64,000 nucleotides of DNA from Dolomedes plantarius (Eukaryota > Arthropoda > Arachnida > Araneae > Dolomedidae): positions 104,703,122 through 104,767,121 of the forward strand of contig OU015495.1 in NCBI GenBank assembly GCA_907164885.2. Reading direction: 5' to 3'. The translations under genes were made by a program, and so were the position numbers. Position 1 is the stretch's first letter. Each line of letters opens with the position of its first letter. Under the pieces are notes generated by a model, which saw nothing but the letters and a program-made list of their open reading frames with translations, was not told the DNA's origin and ran no database searches. Positions 22,188 through 33,804 of the stretch are shown piece by piece.

Positions 22188-22479
22188 CGTGCGTGTAACT
22201 TGTTTTTATCGATGCCAAATAGCATACTATTTTGTTCTTTGTACACAGTGACTTCTTCTATTTTTAGATACGGTTTTTTTTATAGTTTGTTTCACTGATA
22301 TAGATTATTTTGTTTTGGATTGAGTCTGTCATCAGAGCACATAAAATGTATTTAGCGTAGAAAAAAAATGACCCTAAATTTTGTGTGTTTGGTTTTTTGA
22401 ATTAATGAATTCAAGGTTAAACCTTGGGAGCAAAAGGACTTCGGAAAGGAGACTTGTTTAAATCGCCGAGATTGTTCAA

Positions 22480-23230
22480 GGGGGGGGGGGGGGTGGAGAT
22501 CACCTTTGCACGCGCAAAAATACACTGATTTTACTACCAGGCTTAATGTGTTGTCAAACAGTTAATTTGTATTTAATTTAAACCAATTTTTTAGGGCGAA
22601 TTGTAAAAAGCTTTATATATTAAAAAAAAGCAGAATTGTTGGGAGATTATTAGAAATTATTTTAATGTAAAAAAAATAATCTTTTATGAAAAATGAATCT
22701 TAGGTCAATGCATTGCTCTCAGATTTTTTAAAAAAATATAAGAGATACATATTAAATTATTTGTATATATTTTATCCATAAGTTATACTTTAATCTACAC
22801 CTAAAATAATTACCATATTTCACATAAAAATAATTTTCAGGCAAAAGTATTGTAATGTACAAAAAATATCATAAATAAAAAAAAAATCTGCAAAAAATTA
22901 GTAATATGTAATTAAATTTAGGTAGAAACTGTATAAACATACAAGATATACATGTACACAGAATTTTGGCAATTTATGACAATTAGTTTTGAAGAAATAG
23001 TGCGCTCAAGGTTGAAAACAGTTTTTAGAAAAAGCCATTTAAAGTTTAAAGTTTCTATAAATTACTTTACTATTAGCTTTAAACATTTGGCCATGAAATT
23101 GATTCTAATTGTAGTATCGACTTCATTTTTTTTTTCAAAAAAACTCCTTATATTCCACTCTTCAAAATTAAATCATAGTAAAAAATCGAGTTTTTTGAGG
23201 GTTTTAAGGTGATCTCCCCCCCCCCCCCCC
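22480..23230. mobile_element. MITE with poly-G/poly-C inverted ends
   Basis: The left end is a run of 13-14 G followed by TGGAGATCACCTT. The right end is AAGGTGATCTCC followed by a run of C and TTAA (23231-23234). The 750-bp interior is AT-rich and without coding. The shape is like the TTAA-flanked GGGG-starting MITEs at 47646-48365 and 48427-49134; only the right flank keeps TTAA. Class is unresolved. Confidence 0.6.
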
Positions 23231-23234
23231 TTAA

Positions 23235-24799
23235 TTGGTAGAACACCAGCTTCAATGTTGATAGGGCTTCATTCACGATATAACCTATCGGTAATAAAGA
23301 TTTCCCCAGTTACACAAATAAATCCACGATTATTCCCTAATTTTCAGTATGAAGAAACTAAATATTCATAATTGTGACTGTAAGATTTCTGCCCCAAAGC
23401 AACAAAAAGAAAATTTCATGACAAGTACAGATGTAAATTTTGATCTAGTCGAGATATGGGGTGAGAGGTTTAGAAATTCACTATAATAAGCTGATAAAAT
23501 ATTAGATATATACGACCGTTTTCTTCGAGAGACGTGTGGTAAATCGCATAACAAGTAAGGCGACCACAAGGCGTGCTGTGAGAACGTGCCATTTCCGCAT
23601 CCAAAAAATTGTGGTGGGTGGATATTGCCAAACCGCGAAATAGATCTCGATTAAAAAAAAAAACAAAAAAACATAGAGTCAAAATAAACAAGAAGCAAGG
23701 TAAAAATTGAAGGGATATATGAAGTAGAACTGTCGTCATCAATCCGAGTTCGCGCTACGAATTGTAAAAACATTTTCAAAATAATTTAATTCAGAAATCG
23801 AAGTTAGAGAGCAGAGTGGATCTGTGGGAGAAGAGAGCAGAGAGAGCCTGTGGGAGAAAATTAAATCTATGGCTATGGTTTTCAGGACTGGGAGGCAACA
23901 GAAAACTTTTTTTACATCAGTTTCGGTTTAAAAATCATGCTGGCCAAATTTGCTTCTGTCTTGGCCAAGAAACCCAAGGCTGCACCCGCAAAGAACAATG
24001 CCCCCTCCTCTCTCAGAAATTATTTAGAGGGATAGGGTTCTTTAGAGAACAAAAATGCAGTATATTTTTAGGATTGAAGAAAACCTGAAAAATCACATTA
24101 GGGAAATAAGTTGGTAAAACCCATAGAAATAAAAGCCTCCCCTTCCTTTTAAGGTTTGAAATTTCTAAAACTCTTTGAAACCGGTAAGGGCACCGAAATA
24201 TTTGAAGGATCAGAACTTGGATGTTTTTCTGGATAAAAAAATTCCAACCTTACAAAAGTTCTAAACATATACATTGAAAATGGAAACTCATTCGCAAGAA
24301 AGATTAAATGACGTATATATCTCGATGGATTTTTTTTTCAGAGTTTTTTTCGCATCCATTTTTTAGATTACCAGCAATTCCCCAGCGAACATATTCTGCT
24401 TGTTAGATAGTCATTAGGGCCGAAGATTAAAGGACAAACAAAGCTGCCATTCAAAGCAGTGATGCAGCTGAATCTAACAAGACACTATCACACTATTTAA
24501 TTAGGCATGAAAACGGAGCCATTTCTCTCTACTGGGATTCGCTACTATTCATTGTTTGCTTTCGGTTTCTTTTCAATGCACAGATCAGAGGATTATAAAC
24601 AGTCTAGGAAACGCAGAGTATTTCTGCATGAACAAACGACAATATCTGTTTCAATCGAAGTCTTATAGGAACATTTTGGTGGATAGATCGTGCCTTTATT
24701 TTTTCGCCTTCATGCATTGGAGATCGATAAAATCTATATTCTATTCAGTGTGAAAGAAGTTGAAAACAAATTCGACTTTCACACGAATGAAATATTTTG
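23235..24799. other. Unassigned sequence
   Basis: No gene seen. The part at 23510-23720 shares scattered blocks with 6595-6800. A GTGGGAGAA-type purine repeat lies near 23822-23860. Confidence 0.5.
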
Positions 24800-25280
24800 G
24801 CGTGTTTCAGCGTTTAATAAAGAATACATTTCTTCTTCGTTTTATTTGAGAGTTTCAAATTAATGGAGTCATGAAATTAATTTGAAATTGAATCAAGATT
24901 TCACGATTTCCATCTGTTACAAAATAGATGGGTAATTTTGGATACAAACATTTTTTTAAGGCGTGTTTCAGCATTTAATAAAGGATGCATTTCTTCTTCG
25001 TTTAATTTGAGAGTTTTCAAATTAATGGAATCATGAAATTAATTTGAAATTGAATCAAGTTTTCACGATTTCCATCTGTTACAAAATAGATGGGTAATTT
25101 TGGATACAAAAATTTTTTTAAGGCGTGTTTCAGCATTTAGTAAAGGATGCATTTCTTCTCCGTTTAATTTGAGAGTTTCAAATTAATGTAATCATGAAAT
25201 TAATTTGAAATTGAATCAAATTTTCACGATTTCCATCTGTTACAAAATAGATGGGTAATTTTGGATACAATTTTTTTTTA
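24800..25280. repeat. Tandem repeat, three units of about 161 bp
   Basis: Three consecutive copies begin with GGCGTGTTTCAGC at about 24799, 24960 and 25122. Each contains TTTCACGATTTCCATCTGTT and ATAGATGGGTAATTTTGGAT. Each unit also holds an internal inverted repeat around ATTAATTTGAAATTG. Copies differ by only a few percent by eye, which implies recent unequal exchange or a satellite seed. Confidence 0.92.
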
Positions 25281-26395
25281 AATGTTAAGATTTTGAGGAA
25301 ATAAGTGTTTAGCTCCCACTAGATATAGATATATTTCAATTGTCACTGCTGCATCGATCAATTTGAAAAACGCTCTTAGAAACTTACAAAGACTTACGAT
25401 ACTCGTAAAGTAATTGTAAAGTTTCGTAAACACAATAAAATTGTGTTGCTTTTCGTCTACACGAAAGGCACACCAAAATTTTGAAAAGAAATGACTATAA
25501 AATAGCAATTTCTCAATATTTATATCCAGGATGACACAGAAAAATAAAAGCAAGTTTTTATATACGCGAGCTTTTGGATATATTGTTAAAATGCAGAGGT
25601 TAGTCAGTATCAAACTCACTTAGAAAATAAGAAAGATGACCGTGAAATTAATACAATAAAGCGGAAGGTTTTTCTTTCTAATCCAAATTGTGAAATCATG
25701 CCGAAGGTATGCTGGTTAATTAAGAAATCTGGTTTGTGTAATAATTTGGAGCACTCATTACGTATTTATTTGTGTAGCTGCCGCAACTGTGACGTCAGAG
25801 TATGTACCCGCAGAACTTTGATTTCAGAACTCATGCTCTAGTTTTACTTGACCTGCATACAGATGAAAGGAAAAAGCTTAAATATTAGTACAGCCGGGTT
25901 GTAATAAAACCGTCTCGACAGAATATTCGGTCGAGAAATCCAAAATTATAGATGAGTTTAAAACTGAAAAGAATATTAGTTTAAATAAAAATATGCTTTG
26001 TATAAAATGTGATCCATAACTTCAGCCGCCTATATGCGGATAATATGTTGTTGTTTGGCAGTATTACTTTTCTCCGTTTTATATTTATGCGCTTCTCATA
26101 AATAATTATATTTTCCCGACACTTATCCACGTTTGAGTACTGAACAGCAGAAAATACGTCATACCAGTCTACATATTAAGAGTTTCTAAAGATTAACGTA
26201 TTTTTTTGTACCGTAAGACCATACAATAAGACGCAGCTCAAATTTATGGGAGGATTTTTAGAACAAAAAATATTCTGTATTTTGTTAGGTATATAAAGTC
26301 ATTTTCAATATCTTACTTAATAAATATAAAAACATATATAATAAATATATATATATAATACATATAATAAATATATATAATACATATAATAAATA
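25281..26395. other. Unassigned sequence and AT simple repeats
   Basis: A 113-codon minus-strand frame (25278-25619) has no recognised domain. At 26211-26240 a terminus-like TACCGTAAGACCATACAATA is seen that may pair with 29305-29394. From about 26330 the sequence is an irregular ATATAATACATATAATAA repeat into which the mariner at 26396 inserted. Confidence 0.5.
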
Positions 26396-27675
26396 CAAAG
26401 GCTGTTCACACATTTTTTAGACGATGTATATTGTATTCACAAAATTAAATTACATAAAATTCTTGTGTTTTAAATGTTCTATTTGACATCCCTTATTCTG
26501 AACTATCTTTCGACACCGCAATTTCCAGGATAATAATGCCTTTTGAAGTGTCAGAAGAGGTATTCTATCCCATTCCTCCTGACCAGCTTTCCAGAGTCCT
26601 GTAAGGGTTTTGGGACGACGTTTGGATAATGCAGATTTTAAAAGTCCGAAAGCACAAAAATCCATAGGTGATACATCGGGAGATTAAGTAGGGATATCAG
26701 TGAAGGGTATGGCCTTGATACCAGTTTTTTGTTCCATTTCTTTTAGGAAATTTACAGTGGATTTTGATGTGTGACTGCAAGCTTTGTCCTGATGGAGTCT
26801 CACAGATTGATGGCACTGTGGGTAAAGCGATGGTATTTCATTCAGAAAAATTGGCGATAAAATATGTTCCTGATAGTATTTGGAGTTAATCTTGACATTT
26901 TTTTCCACTCTTTATTTTTAACTTGCCATTATAAGAAAAACCAGCAACAATCATGAATCCCTTAGAAAAACTTTCTTTCGATTCTTTGAACCATGTACTT
27001 AAATTTTTTCTCCCCTTTTATGATAATAAATGGCTCTTTTTTGTTGCAATCATTTAAATACACCCATGATTCATCTATTGTGACAATTGTTTTCCATTTT
27101 TCTTTGGATAAGTGTTTCTCATATAGAATTCTGCAGCGTGTCCTGCGTTCAGCGATATGATTTGGAAGAAGACGATGCACATTGCGCTTTTTCGCTTTCT
27201 TAAGATTTAAATCAACGTTTATCATTTTGTTTACAGTGGACACCGAGCATTTTAATGATTTTGCAACTGTCCTTTGACTAGGGGGATTTTCTTTTAACAT
27301 TAAACAACGTACCTTTGCAATAGTCGAAGATGTCCGTTTTTTCCTTGGATACTTGTTTGGAATTTTTGTCCCACTTGAGACTCCGATTTGACGTTTTTTT
27401 CCTTTCTTGTTGACGATATTACCTATCGACGCTTTAGATATCACAAAACCATGACTCTGACATCGTTTTTGGATAACGGAGTATGCATATTTCTCTTCGG
27501 AAAGAGCATAAATGTAGCCTTCGAACCACTGCTTTGTTAAAAACGCCATTTTGAATAAAAACAAAACTTTCAAGCCGCAGACGATAATTTTGACTTTGCA
27601 ATTATTTCTTTTGCAGCAAACGATTTTTTATTACCGGTTACCAAAATCGTCTAAAAAATGTGCGAACAGCCTCTG
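26396..27675 (-). mobile_element. Mariner-like element with DD41D spacing (rosa-like)
   Basis: Inverted ends of about 30 bp: CAAAGGCTGTTCACACATTT on the left, and the complement of CAGAGGCTGTTCGCACATTT on the right. Both are followed inward by TTTAGACGAT and flanked by TA (26394-26395 and 27676-27677). The length is 1280 bp and it holds one minus-strand transposase pseudogene. It split an AT-rich simple repeat that continues on both sides. Confidence 0.9.
26450..27549 (-). pseudogene. Mariner-type transposase, lightly damaged
   Basis: This was the transposase of the surrounding element. From an ATG at 27549 it reads MAFLTKQWFEGYIYALSEE. An N-terminal helix-turn-helix region and a basic stretch follow. 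The first catalytic Asp is in IVTIDESWVY, then SKGFMIVAGFSYNG. The second Asp is in LHQDKACSH and the third in SPDVSPMDFCAFG. Counting through the frame, 41 residues separate the second and third catalytic residues, which is the spacing reported for rosa-type (DD41D) elements. Damage seen: a frameshift near 26962, a second in an A-run near 26905, and a TAA stop just before SPDVSP (near 26686). So few breaks suggest relatively recent activity. Confidence 0.88.
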
Positions 27676-27989
27676 TATATATAATACATATAATAAATAT
27701 ATATAATATATCCGTGAATTGGTTATAAAAGGGCCAATGGCAATATTGTTAGTTCCGAGTAAAAGGGATTCAAAGATATTGAACATTTTGCTGAATGTTA
27801 TATCTTTTTTATACTACGCGTCGCATTATTTTTTCCTTGTTCATTGTTTGTGTAAAATTTTTTTTTATCATATAAAATTTTTTTATGTTACTGTTTTATA
27901 CAGGGTGTTCGGGCTAAAAGTATTCCAAAGTCATGACTTATTTTTACGGAACTACCCATTAGAATTATAAGAAAAAATATTTAAATAGA

Positions 27990-28182
27990 AAGAACATCTC
28001 AGCAAGTTTTCAATCATAGTATCATAGATTTCGATGTGTGCACCTTTTGTAGCACGACAAACGTCTAAATGGTAATCCAGTTCTGTCCAAGTGTTTCGTA
28101 GCATATCAGGAGCTATTACACGAACTGCTTGAATGATACGCTTCTTCAACTCATCCACAGTTTCAATTTTTTGTTTATACAT
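27990..28182 (-). pseudogene. Mariner-like transposase, C-terminal fragment
   Basis: The frame reads KIETVDELKKRIIQAV, then LDYHLDVCRATKGAHIEIY near its end. This is the C-terminal part of a Tc1/mariner transposase group related to the one at 50290-50520 (LDYRLDVCRVTKG in another frame there). A second, inverted and decayed copy lies at about 28225-28340. The catalytic region is absent. Confidence 0.7.
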
Positions 28183-28422
28183 AACGGATTTAATGAATTT
28201 CCAAGCAAAAAAGTCTAATAACGCCTGATATGCTACGAAACACTTGGAGCGAACTGGATTACCATTTAGACGTTAGTCATGCTACAAAAGGTGCACACAT
28301 CGAAATCTCGAAATCTATGTTACTATGATCGATATCTATGATTGATATTAAAAGTTGGTGAGATGTTCTTTCTATTTAAATAAATATTTTAAAATTGTAA
28401 TAGGTAGTTCCGTTAAAATAAT

Positions 28423-28838
28423 TACAAGATAAAAAGAACTTTTTATATACCATATTTTTAAATTTTCTGTTGAATTATATAAACTTGACAATTCTATGTA
28501 TTAATAAATACTTAAATTTTTTTTTGATTAATTATCCCATCAACTTGAAAGAAAGTGAAATTAATTGGAAGTTAACTTGCGTTTATGTTTTCATTCCCGT
28601 CCCGGCCGATAGATGGCTGCACCAATCTTCAAAACAAAATTAGCTGAAAATGGGTTCAAATCTTCTTAAAGATGGCTAAAAGTATTTAAAAAATGCATTG
28701 TCATCGTGTTCTCCGCTATTCTAAAAGTTTCAAATGTCTAGCTAGTCGGGAAGTTAGCTAAAAATCGATTGCAAGATTTGTAAGGGACAAACACACACAC
28801 AAACAAACAAGAAAGCAAGTTAATAAAAACATGGTAAT
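28423..28838 (-). repeat. Inserted block X (copy in mariner derivative)
   Basis: Reverse complement of 9705-10137. In the left arm of this element the sequence GACTTATT runs directly into TTTACGGAAC. In the right arm the block separates GACTTATT from TTAACGGAAC, so the block is an insertion. TTATT borders it on both sides and may be a short target duplication. Confidence 0.75.
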
Positions 28839-29065
28839 AAGTCATAATTTTTGGATACCTTTCGCCCGGACACCCTGTATAAAACATATGCTTTTAGCCC
28901 TTTTAGGATCTAAAGTTACTGCATCTTAAATGACATTGGATGATGATATAATGGAAATATAATCTCTTTCTGTTTGATATTTGACATTGGCCTTTTTAGA
29001 ATTAAAGATTTACTAAAATGGAAACTTTTTGTATAAATAGCTTAAAATCTGAAAAAATTGACATT

Positions 29066-29242
29066 AGCGCCCTTTACACGTATGTTCTTTTGCGAGTGCT
29101 TGGAGCGTACGGGATTGCGCGCGGGAAAACTTGCAGTATGCTCCAAAGCAGCTTTCCCTTCCTCTCCGACACCTTCACACATGCACTCAATCGCGAGGGA
29201 TCGTGGTTTCAAGCGGGAAAGAACGTACGTGTAAAGGGCGCT
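29066..29242. mobile_element. Short GC-rich MITE
   Basis: Inverted ends AGCGCCCTTTACACGTATGT / ACGTACGTGTAAAGGGCGCT of about 25 bp enclose 177 bp. ATT is on both sides (29063-29065, 29243-29245). The interior is GC-richer than the flanks. The superfamily is not clear; a 3-bp duplication would point to PIF/Harbinger, but ATT is not its usual TWA target. Confidence 0.75.
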
Positions 29243-29304
29243 ATTGGCCCTTTAAGAACCAAGCCACCGATATATAATAAATATATATAATATTCATTTC
29301 ATTT

Positions 29305-29394
29305 TAATGTTACATTCGGACCATAAGACGTACTCCAATTTTAAGTCGATTTTTTAATGTACAAAGGTACGTCTTGTGGTCCGAAAAACACGGT
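29305..29394. repeat. Fragment with CGGACCATAAGACG-type inverted termini
   Basis: CGGACCATAAGACGTAC and GTACGTCTTGTGGTCCG form an inverted pair around 45 bases, followed by AAAAACACGGTA. The terminus resembles Tc1/pogo-type families starting TACCGT. A possible partner end is at 26211, which would make this an element with the mariner at 26396 and the foldback at 27901 nested inside; that is speculative. Confidence 0.4.
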
Positions 29395-30977
29395 AATTAC
29401 AATCAATATACCAATAGGAAAATATTGTGATTAAGGAGATAAAAAGTGGAGAGAAAGCAGACCAACTACCGTTCTAATCAAACCGAGAGAATGCTATGCA
29501 GTTGCTACTTCAGATTAATAAAACTATCGAAACCGAACATGAAGCCAGGTACAGCAAATCATTGGAGCAGGTATCCTGTAGGAAGTTTGGTAGCTTTTGG
29601 AGGTTGAATTGTTCAAGTTGTTTAAAAGTAAAAAAAAGCTGCAAGCGGACAAAAGCTGAGATGAAACTTTCCCAGAAATCCCCTATTTTGATGACTTTTC
29701 TTTTTCTCTTTTTTTTTTTTGGGGGGGGGGGGGAAGACAGGTTAAGGTATTCCTAAACAAGGCAAATGAAGTTTTAGAAAAGTAACAGTTCATTTCAACT
29801 TAATCACATGACGAGTAAAAAGAAACAAAATCTCGAGGGTTATGAATACTTCAGTTATTTTCGAATCATTTTTGGATTTCCCTTTCTTACTCGTTTGAAT
29901 GGTCAATCAAAATGGAGTTGTATCCCCCTCGAAATGCTACGCGATTTGATTTCTCTTTATGGCACCTTCTCCATCTGTATTTTTCTTGTGACAAACGTTC
30001 ATAAAGTCAATAATTAAAACTTCTATTGTAAATTAAACTTTTAATATGACTTCTCTATGTTTAAAAAAAATTGAAGTTGGAATTTCAAGTCATTTTAGTT
30101 TTATGTTCAGTTTTGAAAGCTTCCTTAGAAAATGTTAATTCTTTTCCTTAACACCAATAGATAAATCAAAATTGCAACTTAAATCACAGCCCTGTTTACT
30201 TCCGCAATAATAATCACCTGAAATTTTGGGAAAATTTTGATGTTCTATTAAATGAAAACTTTTTTTTGTTGTTACAAAAATAGCCAATTATAAGCCGTAA
30301 TCACCTCCAAGGCCGAAAAGTTGAAGACTGGTTTTCGAATATGTTCGAAATTAAAAAAAAATATATATATAAATAAAGTTCAGATACCCTAATTCACTGG
30401 AAAGAAATTATTTTATTGTATTAATTGAAAGCTAAGATTTAAACAACTTTTTCTCTTTCATGCCAAGATTAAGCGCTTATAACTTTCGAAATTTGCTTCC
30501 GGAAACATGTTTACGATGAAAGATCAACATAGCGCTTAACTCATAAAGACTGTAAGTTTAGTTGACATAACTTCGGATTAAGAACAAATTTCGAATGGGG
30601 AAAAATTTCATGATTTCAGATCTGGAAGTAGTAATTCTGAATAACATCACGGAAATTTTCTTCATTCATTTCGGAAATAAAAGAGAGGAGAGGGCATTCA
30701 ATTCTGCAGCAATTCCAAACCAATGAAATGTCTTAATGCCATATACATCTTTTTTCACATTAAAGTACATAAGTAGAGATATGTACACATATGTACTATA
30801 CACATTCATGCCAAGTATTTTTAATAATTGTTTTCTAAAACCCATTTAGGAAAGAACAAAATAAAAACTAACTGGTTACGATACAGACTACAGTAAAGGG
30901 GTATTTCGAAGTTTCTGTTATACCTTTGACTAAGTGGGACTCTTTCAGTCGGTGTCAGTGTTTTAGAGAATCAAGTA
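29395..30977. other. Unassigned sequence
   Basis: No gene or element recognised. A T-run followed by 13 G is at 29708-29731. Confidence 0.55.
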
Positions 30978-31447
30978 CAATAAAACCTTGTTTATCTGGA
31001 CTAACTGGGACCATAGGCAATCCAGACAATCGAAAATCTGGATAATCCGGGTAATATGGGTAATAAGCAAGACAAAATCCTTAAATAAGCAGACTTACCG
31101 TTTATTACGATAAAAAACTATGTTTTATAACAAAATTACATAGCATTGTTAACAAGACATTAAAACAATATAAAAATAACTTTTCCCACCATTTCTTAGC
31201 AAAGAAATGGTAAATATAGTACAGCTTTCCAAAACTTAACAAAAAGCATTTTGTTACCAAAATTTATTGTACATTCTGTGCAGGAACTGTACATTGAATC
31301 AAAGCAAAAAGCGAATATTTGGCGTACTTGTAGTTACGTTCTTGCTATCATAGTTAAATATTATTATCTAATGTGAAATTAAATAAAAATGATGTCTGTA
31401 AATTCGATCCGGATTGTCTGGAGATGCGGATAAACGAGGTTTTACTG
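30978..31447. mobile_element. Pogo/Tigger-like MITE, family T3
   Basis: Left end CAATAAAACCTTGTTTATCT and right end GATAAACGAGGTTTTACTG are imperfect inverted repeats of about 25 bp, each with a CCGGATTGTC-like sub-terminal block. TA precedes the left end. The 470-bp interior is AT-rich with no clear coding. Termini of the form CAGTxxAACCTCG are shared in style with the other pogo families here. Confidence 0.75.
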
Positions 31448-31789
31448 TGTACTCAGTATTACAATTGTTTTTCTTTAAAGGTATTTTAAAGGATGAAAAA
31501 TCTCAATTCTCCCAACTTGTCTCGAGCAAAGATGACTCAAAGAACTGGATGTCGACTCCTTCCATGCTCAGTTCATTTTACCCATCTTCTCTGTTACACA
31601 TTATAATCTTTTAAGGAGGCACAATTTGCTATCCATTTGTACCTTAAAGTGCTAGAAGAGATTCTTCGTGACCTCTACCATGAATAGCATCGGTTCCTAG
31701 GAAGATATTAACTAACTCTGAGGAGGGTTGTTTCGTGGGGGGGAGGGGGGGGACTGAATGTCCAGACTTTATAAAAGACTTACTTTTTT
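31448..31789. other. Unassigned sequence
   Basis: G-rich run at 31736-31752; otherwise nothing recognised. Confidence 0.5.
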
Positions 31790-32470
31790 AAAAAAATTTT
31801 AATTTTTAAGTAATTCGTTATAATAATTGTTTCATTTTATTCATTATATTGTTTGTAATTTGTATTCTAATTGTGTTTTTGGTCAATAGATGGCATCACT
31901 ATGTAACTTTTTTTCTTCTTCAAGCTAAAATGTTTTTTATTCTGTTGTTGTTGCACATTCGATTCTGAGTAATGGCAAGAAAATGGCTAAGAAATGTTTA
32001 ATCTGTTGTGGTGTTATATTCCATTCTAAGCTATGTCATTTAAGAATTGAAAAATCGCTATGTTGGATGCGATTCCGTTTATTCTTTTTTGTTAAAGATT
32101 CTGTGCAGATTATTGTTCAAACTGTTGACATTTTGAAGTCAATTATTCATTTTGTAAAACCTAATTCCTAAGGGTTAATCAGTGTGTCAGGAATTCAACA
32201 GTTGTGTTAAAATGAAGTCAATTATTAAATGCATTTTAAGGATAGATGCATGGAACTAAATATTTTAGTGTTGACTTATTCAAGTATTATTCAGATGATG
32301 TTAAAGGCAACCCATTCTAGTATTGCTTTTATTAAAAGAAGTAAGGAGATTGATTAGTTGCACTTAAACAAGAACATTAAATATTTTTGTTAATGGATTC
32401 TTATATAGTCCACTAAGATATAAAATTATATTAATAAAATAACTGACTCCACACTGAAATTATCTCTCTG
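31790..32470 (+). repeat. Left arm of a large inverted repeat
   Basis: This arm aligns in reverse complement with 33805-34385. Shared blocks include ATGCGATTCCGTTTATTCTT, ACAAACAATATAATGAA and TGTTCTTGTTTAAAAGCAAC-type sequence. By eye the arms differ by roughly 10-15 percent with several indels. A frame containing FRLFFFV and DSVQIIVQ is open in both arms, though in sequence too short to be called a gene. Confidence 0.75.
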
Positions 32471-32687
32471 GTATTATTGAGAAGGAGGTATGGGTTGCCG
32501 TGAGGAAAATTCTGCCGAAACTTGTTAGTTTTAGGAATCAATAGCAGTAATACAAAATTTGGGCAATAATTTTCTTCTGCTATCTTGGGTTGTGCCGATC
32601 AAAATGCCCTGTTATGTTAGCGTATGCGGAACTACGGTACACAAAAAGTAATGTAGCGAGGAGTACACGGCTGCAGACTATCTAAAG

Positions 32688-33004
32688 CAGTGGTTCCCAA
32701 CCGGTGGTCCGCGAGAGCCTCGAGAGTGGTCCGGCACCACATATAAAAAAATTGCCAAACAAATGGGGATTTTGAAAGCAATGATCATTGAACTAGATGG
32801 GCCGAATATGTCTGATGACTATCAGGTGTTAAATTAAAATAACTTAAAAGTTTAACATAATTATTTTATTATTAGAATATGATACAAAATAATTTGCATA
32901 CCCCCGGAAGGTCCCCCCTCCTCAAGTCGGTGGGGTTGGGGGTCCGAACATGGTTCAATTTCTGGCTTAGCGGTACTCAGACTTCTACTAGTTGAGAACC
33001 ACTG
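32688..33004. mobile_element. hAT-type MITE, family D
   Basis: CAGTGGTTCCCAACCGGTGG at the left and TAGTTGAGAACCACTG at the right form inverted ends. The flanking octamers ATCTAAAG (32680-32687) and ATCTAGAG (33005-33012) differ at one base. CAGTGGTTCCCAAC is a common hAT terminus. No coding in 317 bp. Confidence 0.88.
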
Positions 33005-33012
33005 ATCTAGAG

Positions 33013-33804
33013 TTTGTAAAATGTACTCTAACTTGATGAAAAGCAAAATGAATGTATCATAGATCCTGTTTTAATCCGATTTGAGGCTACAAGGAAAACT
33101 TGCCATCTCGTTGCATCGGCATTGTAACAGACTAACTTCGTCAACAAGATTAACCTCGCGCCAAGTGCTAGAGAGAGAAATCGACACCCAGAGCATAGAT
33201 TCGCGAATCTCCTTTTTCACCCCAACCTTGGTACAGATACACGCGAACAGGTAATTAATCGCCAAGGACAAACTGTGCCGCCTAATAAGCGCGATTTACG
33301 ACGCGAGGGGAAGAATTACGTTAGAGGAAGCAAAGTAAATATTTACTATAAGAATAAACCTCTCTATCGCAGAGAACGAGCGTATTTTAATGTCCTCATC
33401 AGATACGACCAAGGAATGGGAGATAATTGTCATCAAAACCCGGTAAAATGTGCTTTATCCAAAGACTGAATTAAATGATTAAATTATATTTACTATAATA
33501 CAGAAAAAAATGCTATGTTTATTTATTTAGCTTATTCATTTATTTGTTCAGGATTGCATGAAAAACTTCGGTGTTCGTATAAAAATTTAGCGATCTATTA
33601 TAGTGGATTTAATCCAGGTCAACTACCTGTCTGAAAATCTACGTTTTAAGCAAGTTTTTCTTTTGTTTAATTATTTTTTTTGTATGCAGATCTTCCGCTT
33701 ACATAAACAGAACTCCGTGTTTAGTACAGTACTCAAAATAACAAAATAAAACATTTCTAAAATTTCAGATTACAAGCAAAAATATTTGATGCCTAATATG
33801 GCCT
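33013..33804. other. Unassigned, partly GC-richer sequence
   Basis: 33060-33480 is GC-richer than its surroundings with open frames on both strands (33071-33271 minus, 33275-33469 plus). There is no recognised domain and no clear splice pair. It lies between the arms of the large inverted repeat. Confidence 0.4.

Larger units (their letters stand above)
27901..28877. mobile_element. Foldback mariner derivative
   Basis: Ends CAGGGTGTTCGGGCTAAAAG and the complement of CAGGGTGTCCGGGCGAAAGG (about 42 bp in all) lie between TA pairs (27899-27900, 28878-28879). Inside, the left arm 27945-28175 recurs inverted at about 28225-28425; both carry the same 3' end of a transposase gene. The right arm is separated from its terminus by the 415-bp block X. 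The structure is terminus, arm, inverted arm, block X, terminus. Such snap-back structures can arise by aberrant transposition or by an inverted insertion. Confidence 0.82.

Noticed and set aside
24800..25280. CRISPR-like array
   Set aside because: Units are contiguous 161-bp tandem repeats without unique spacers in a eukaryotic context.
25278..25619. 113-codon minus-strand open frame
   Set aside because: Low-complexity hydrophobic translation of AT-rich DNA next to a tandem repeat; no domain.
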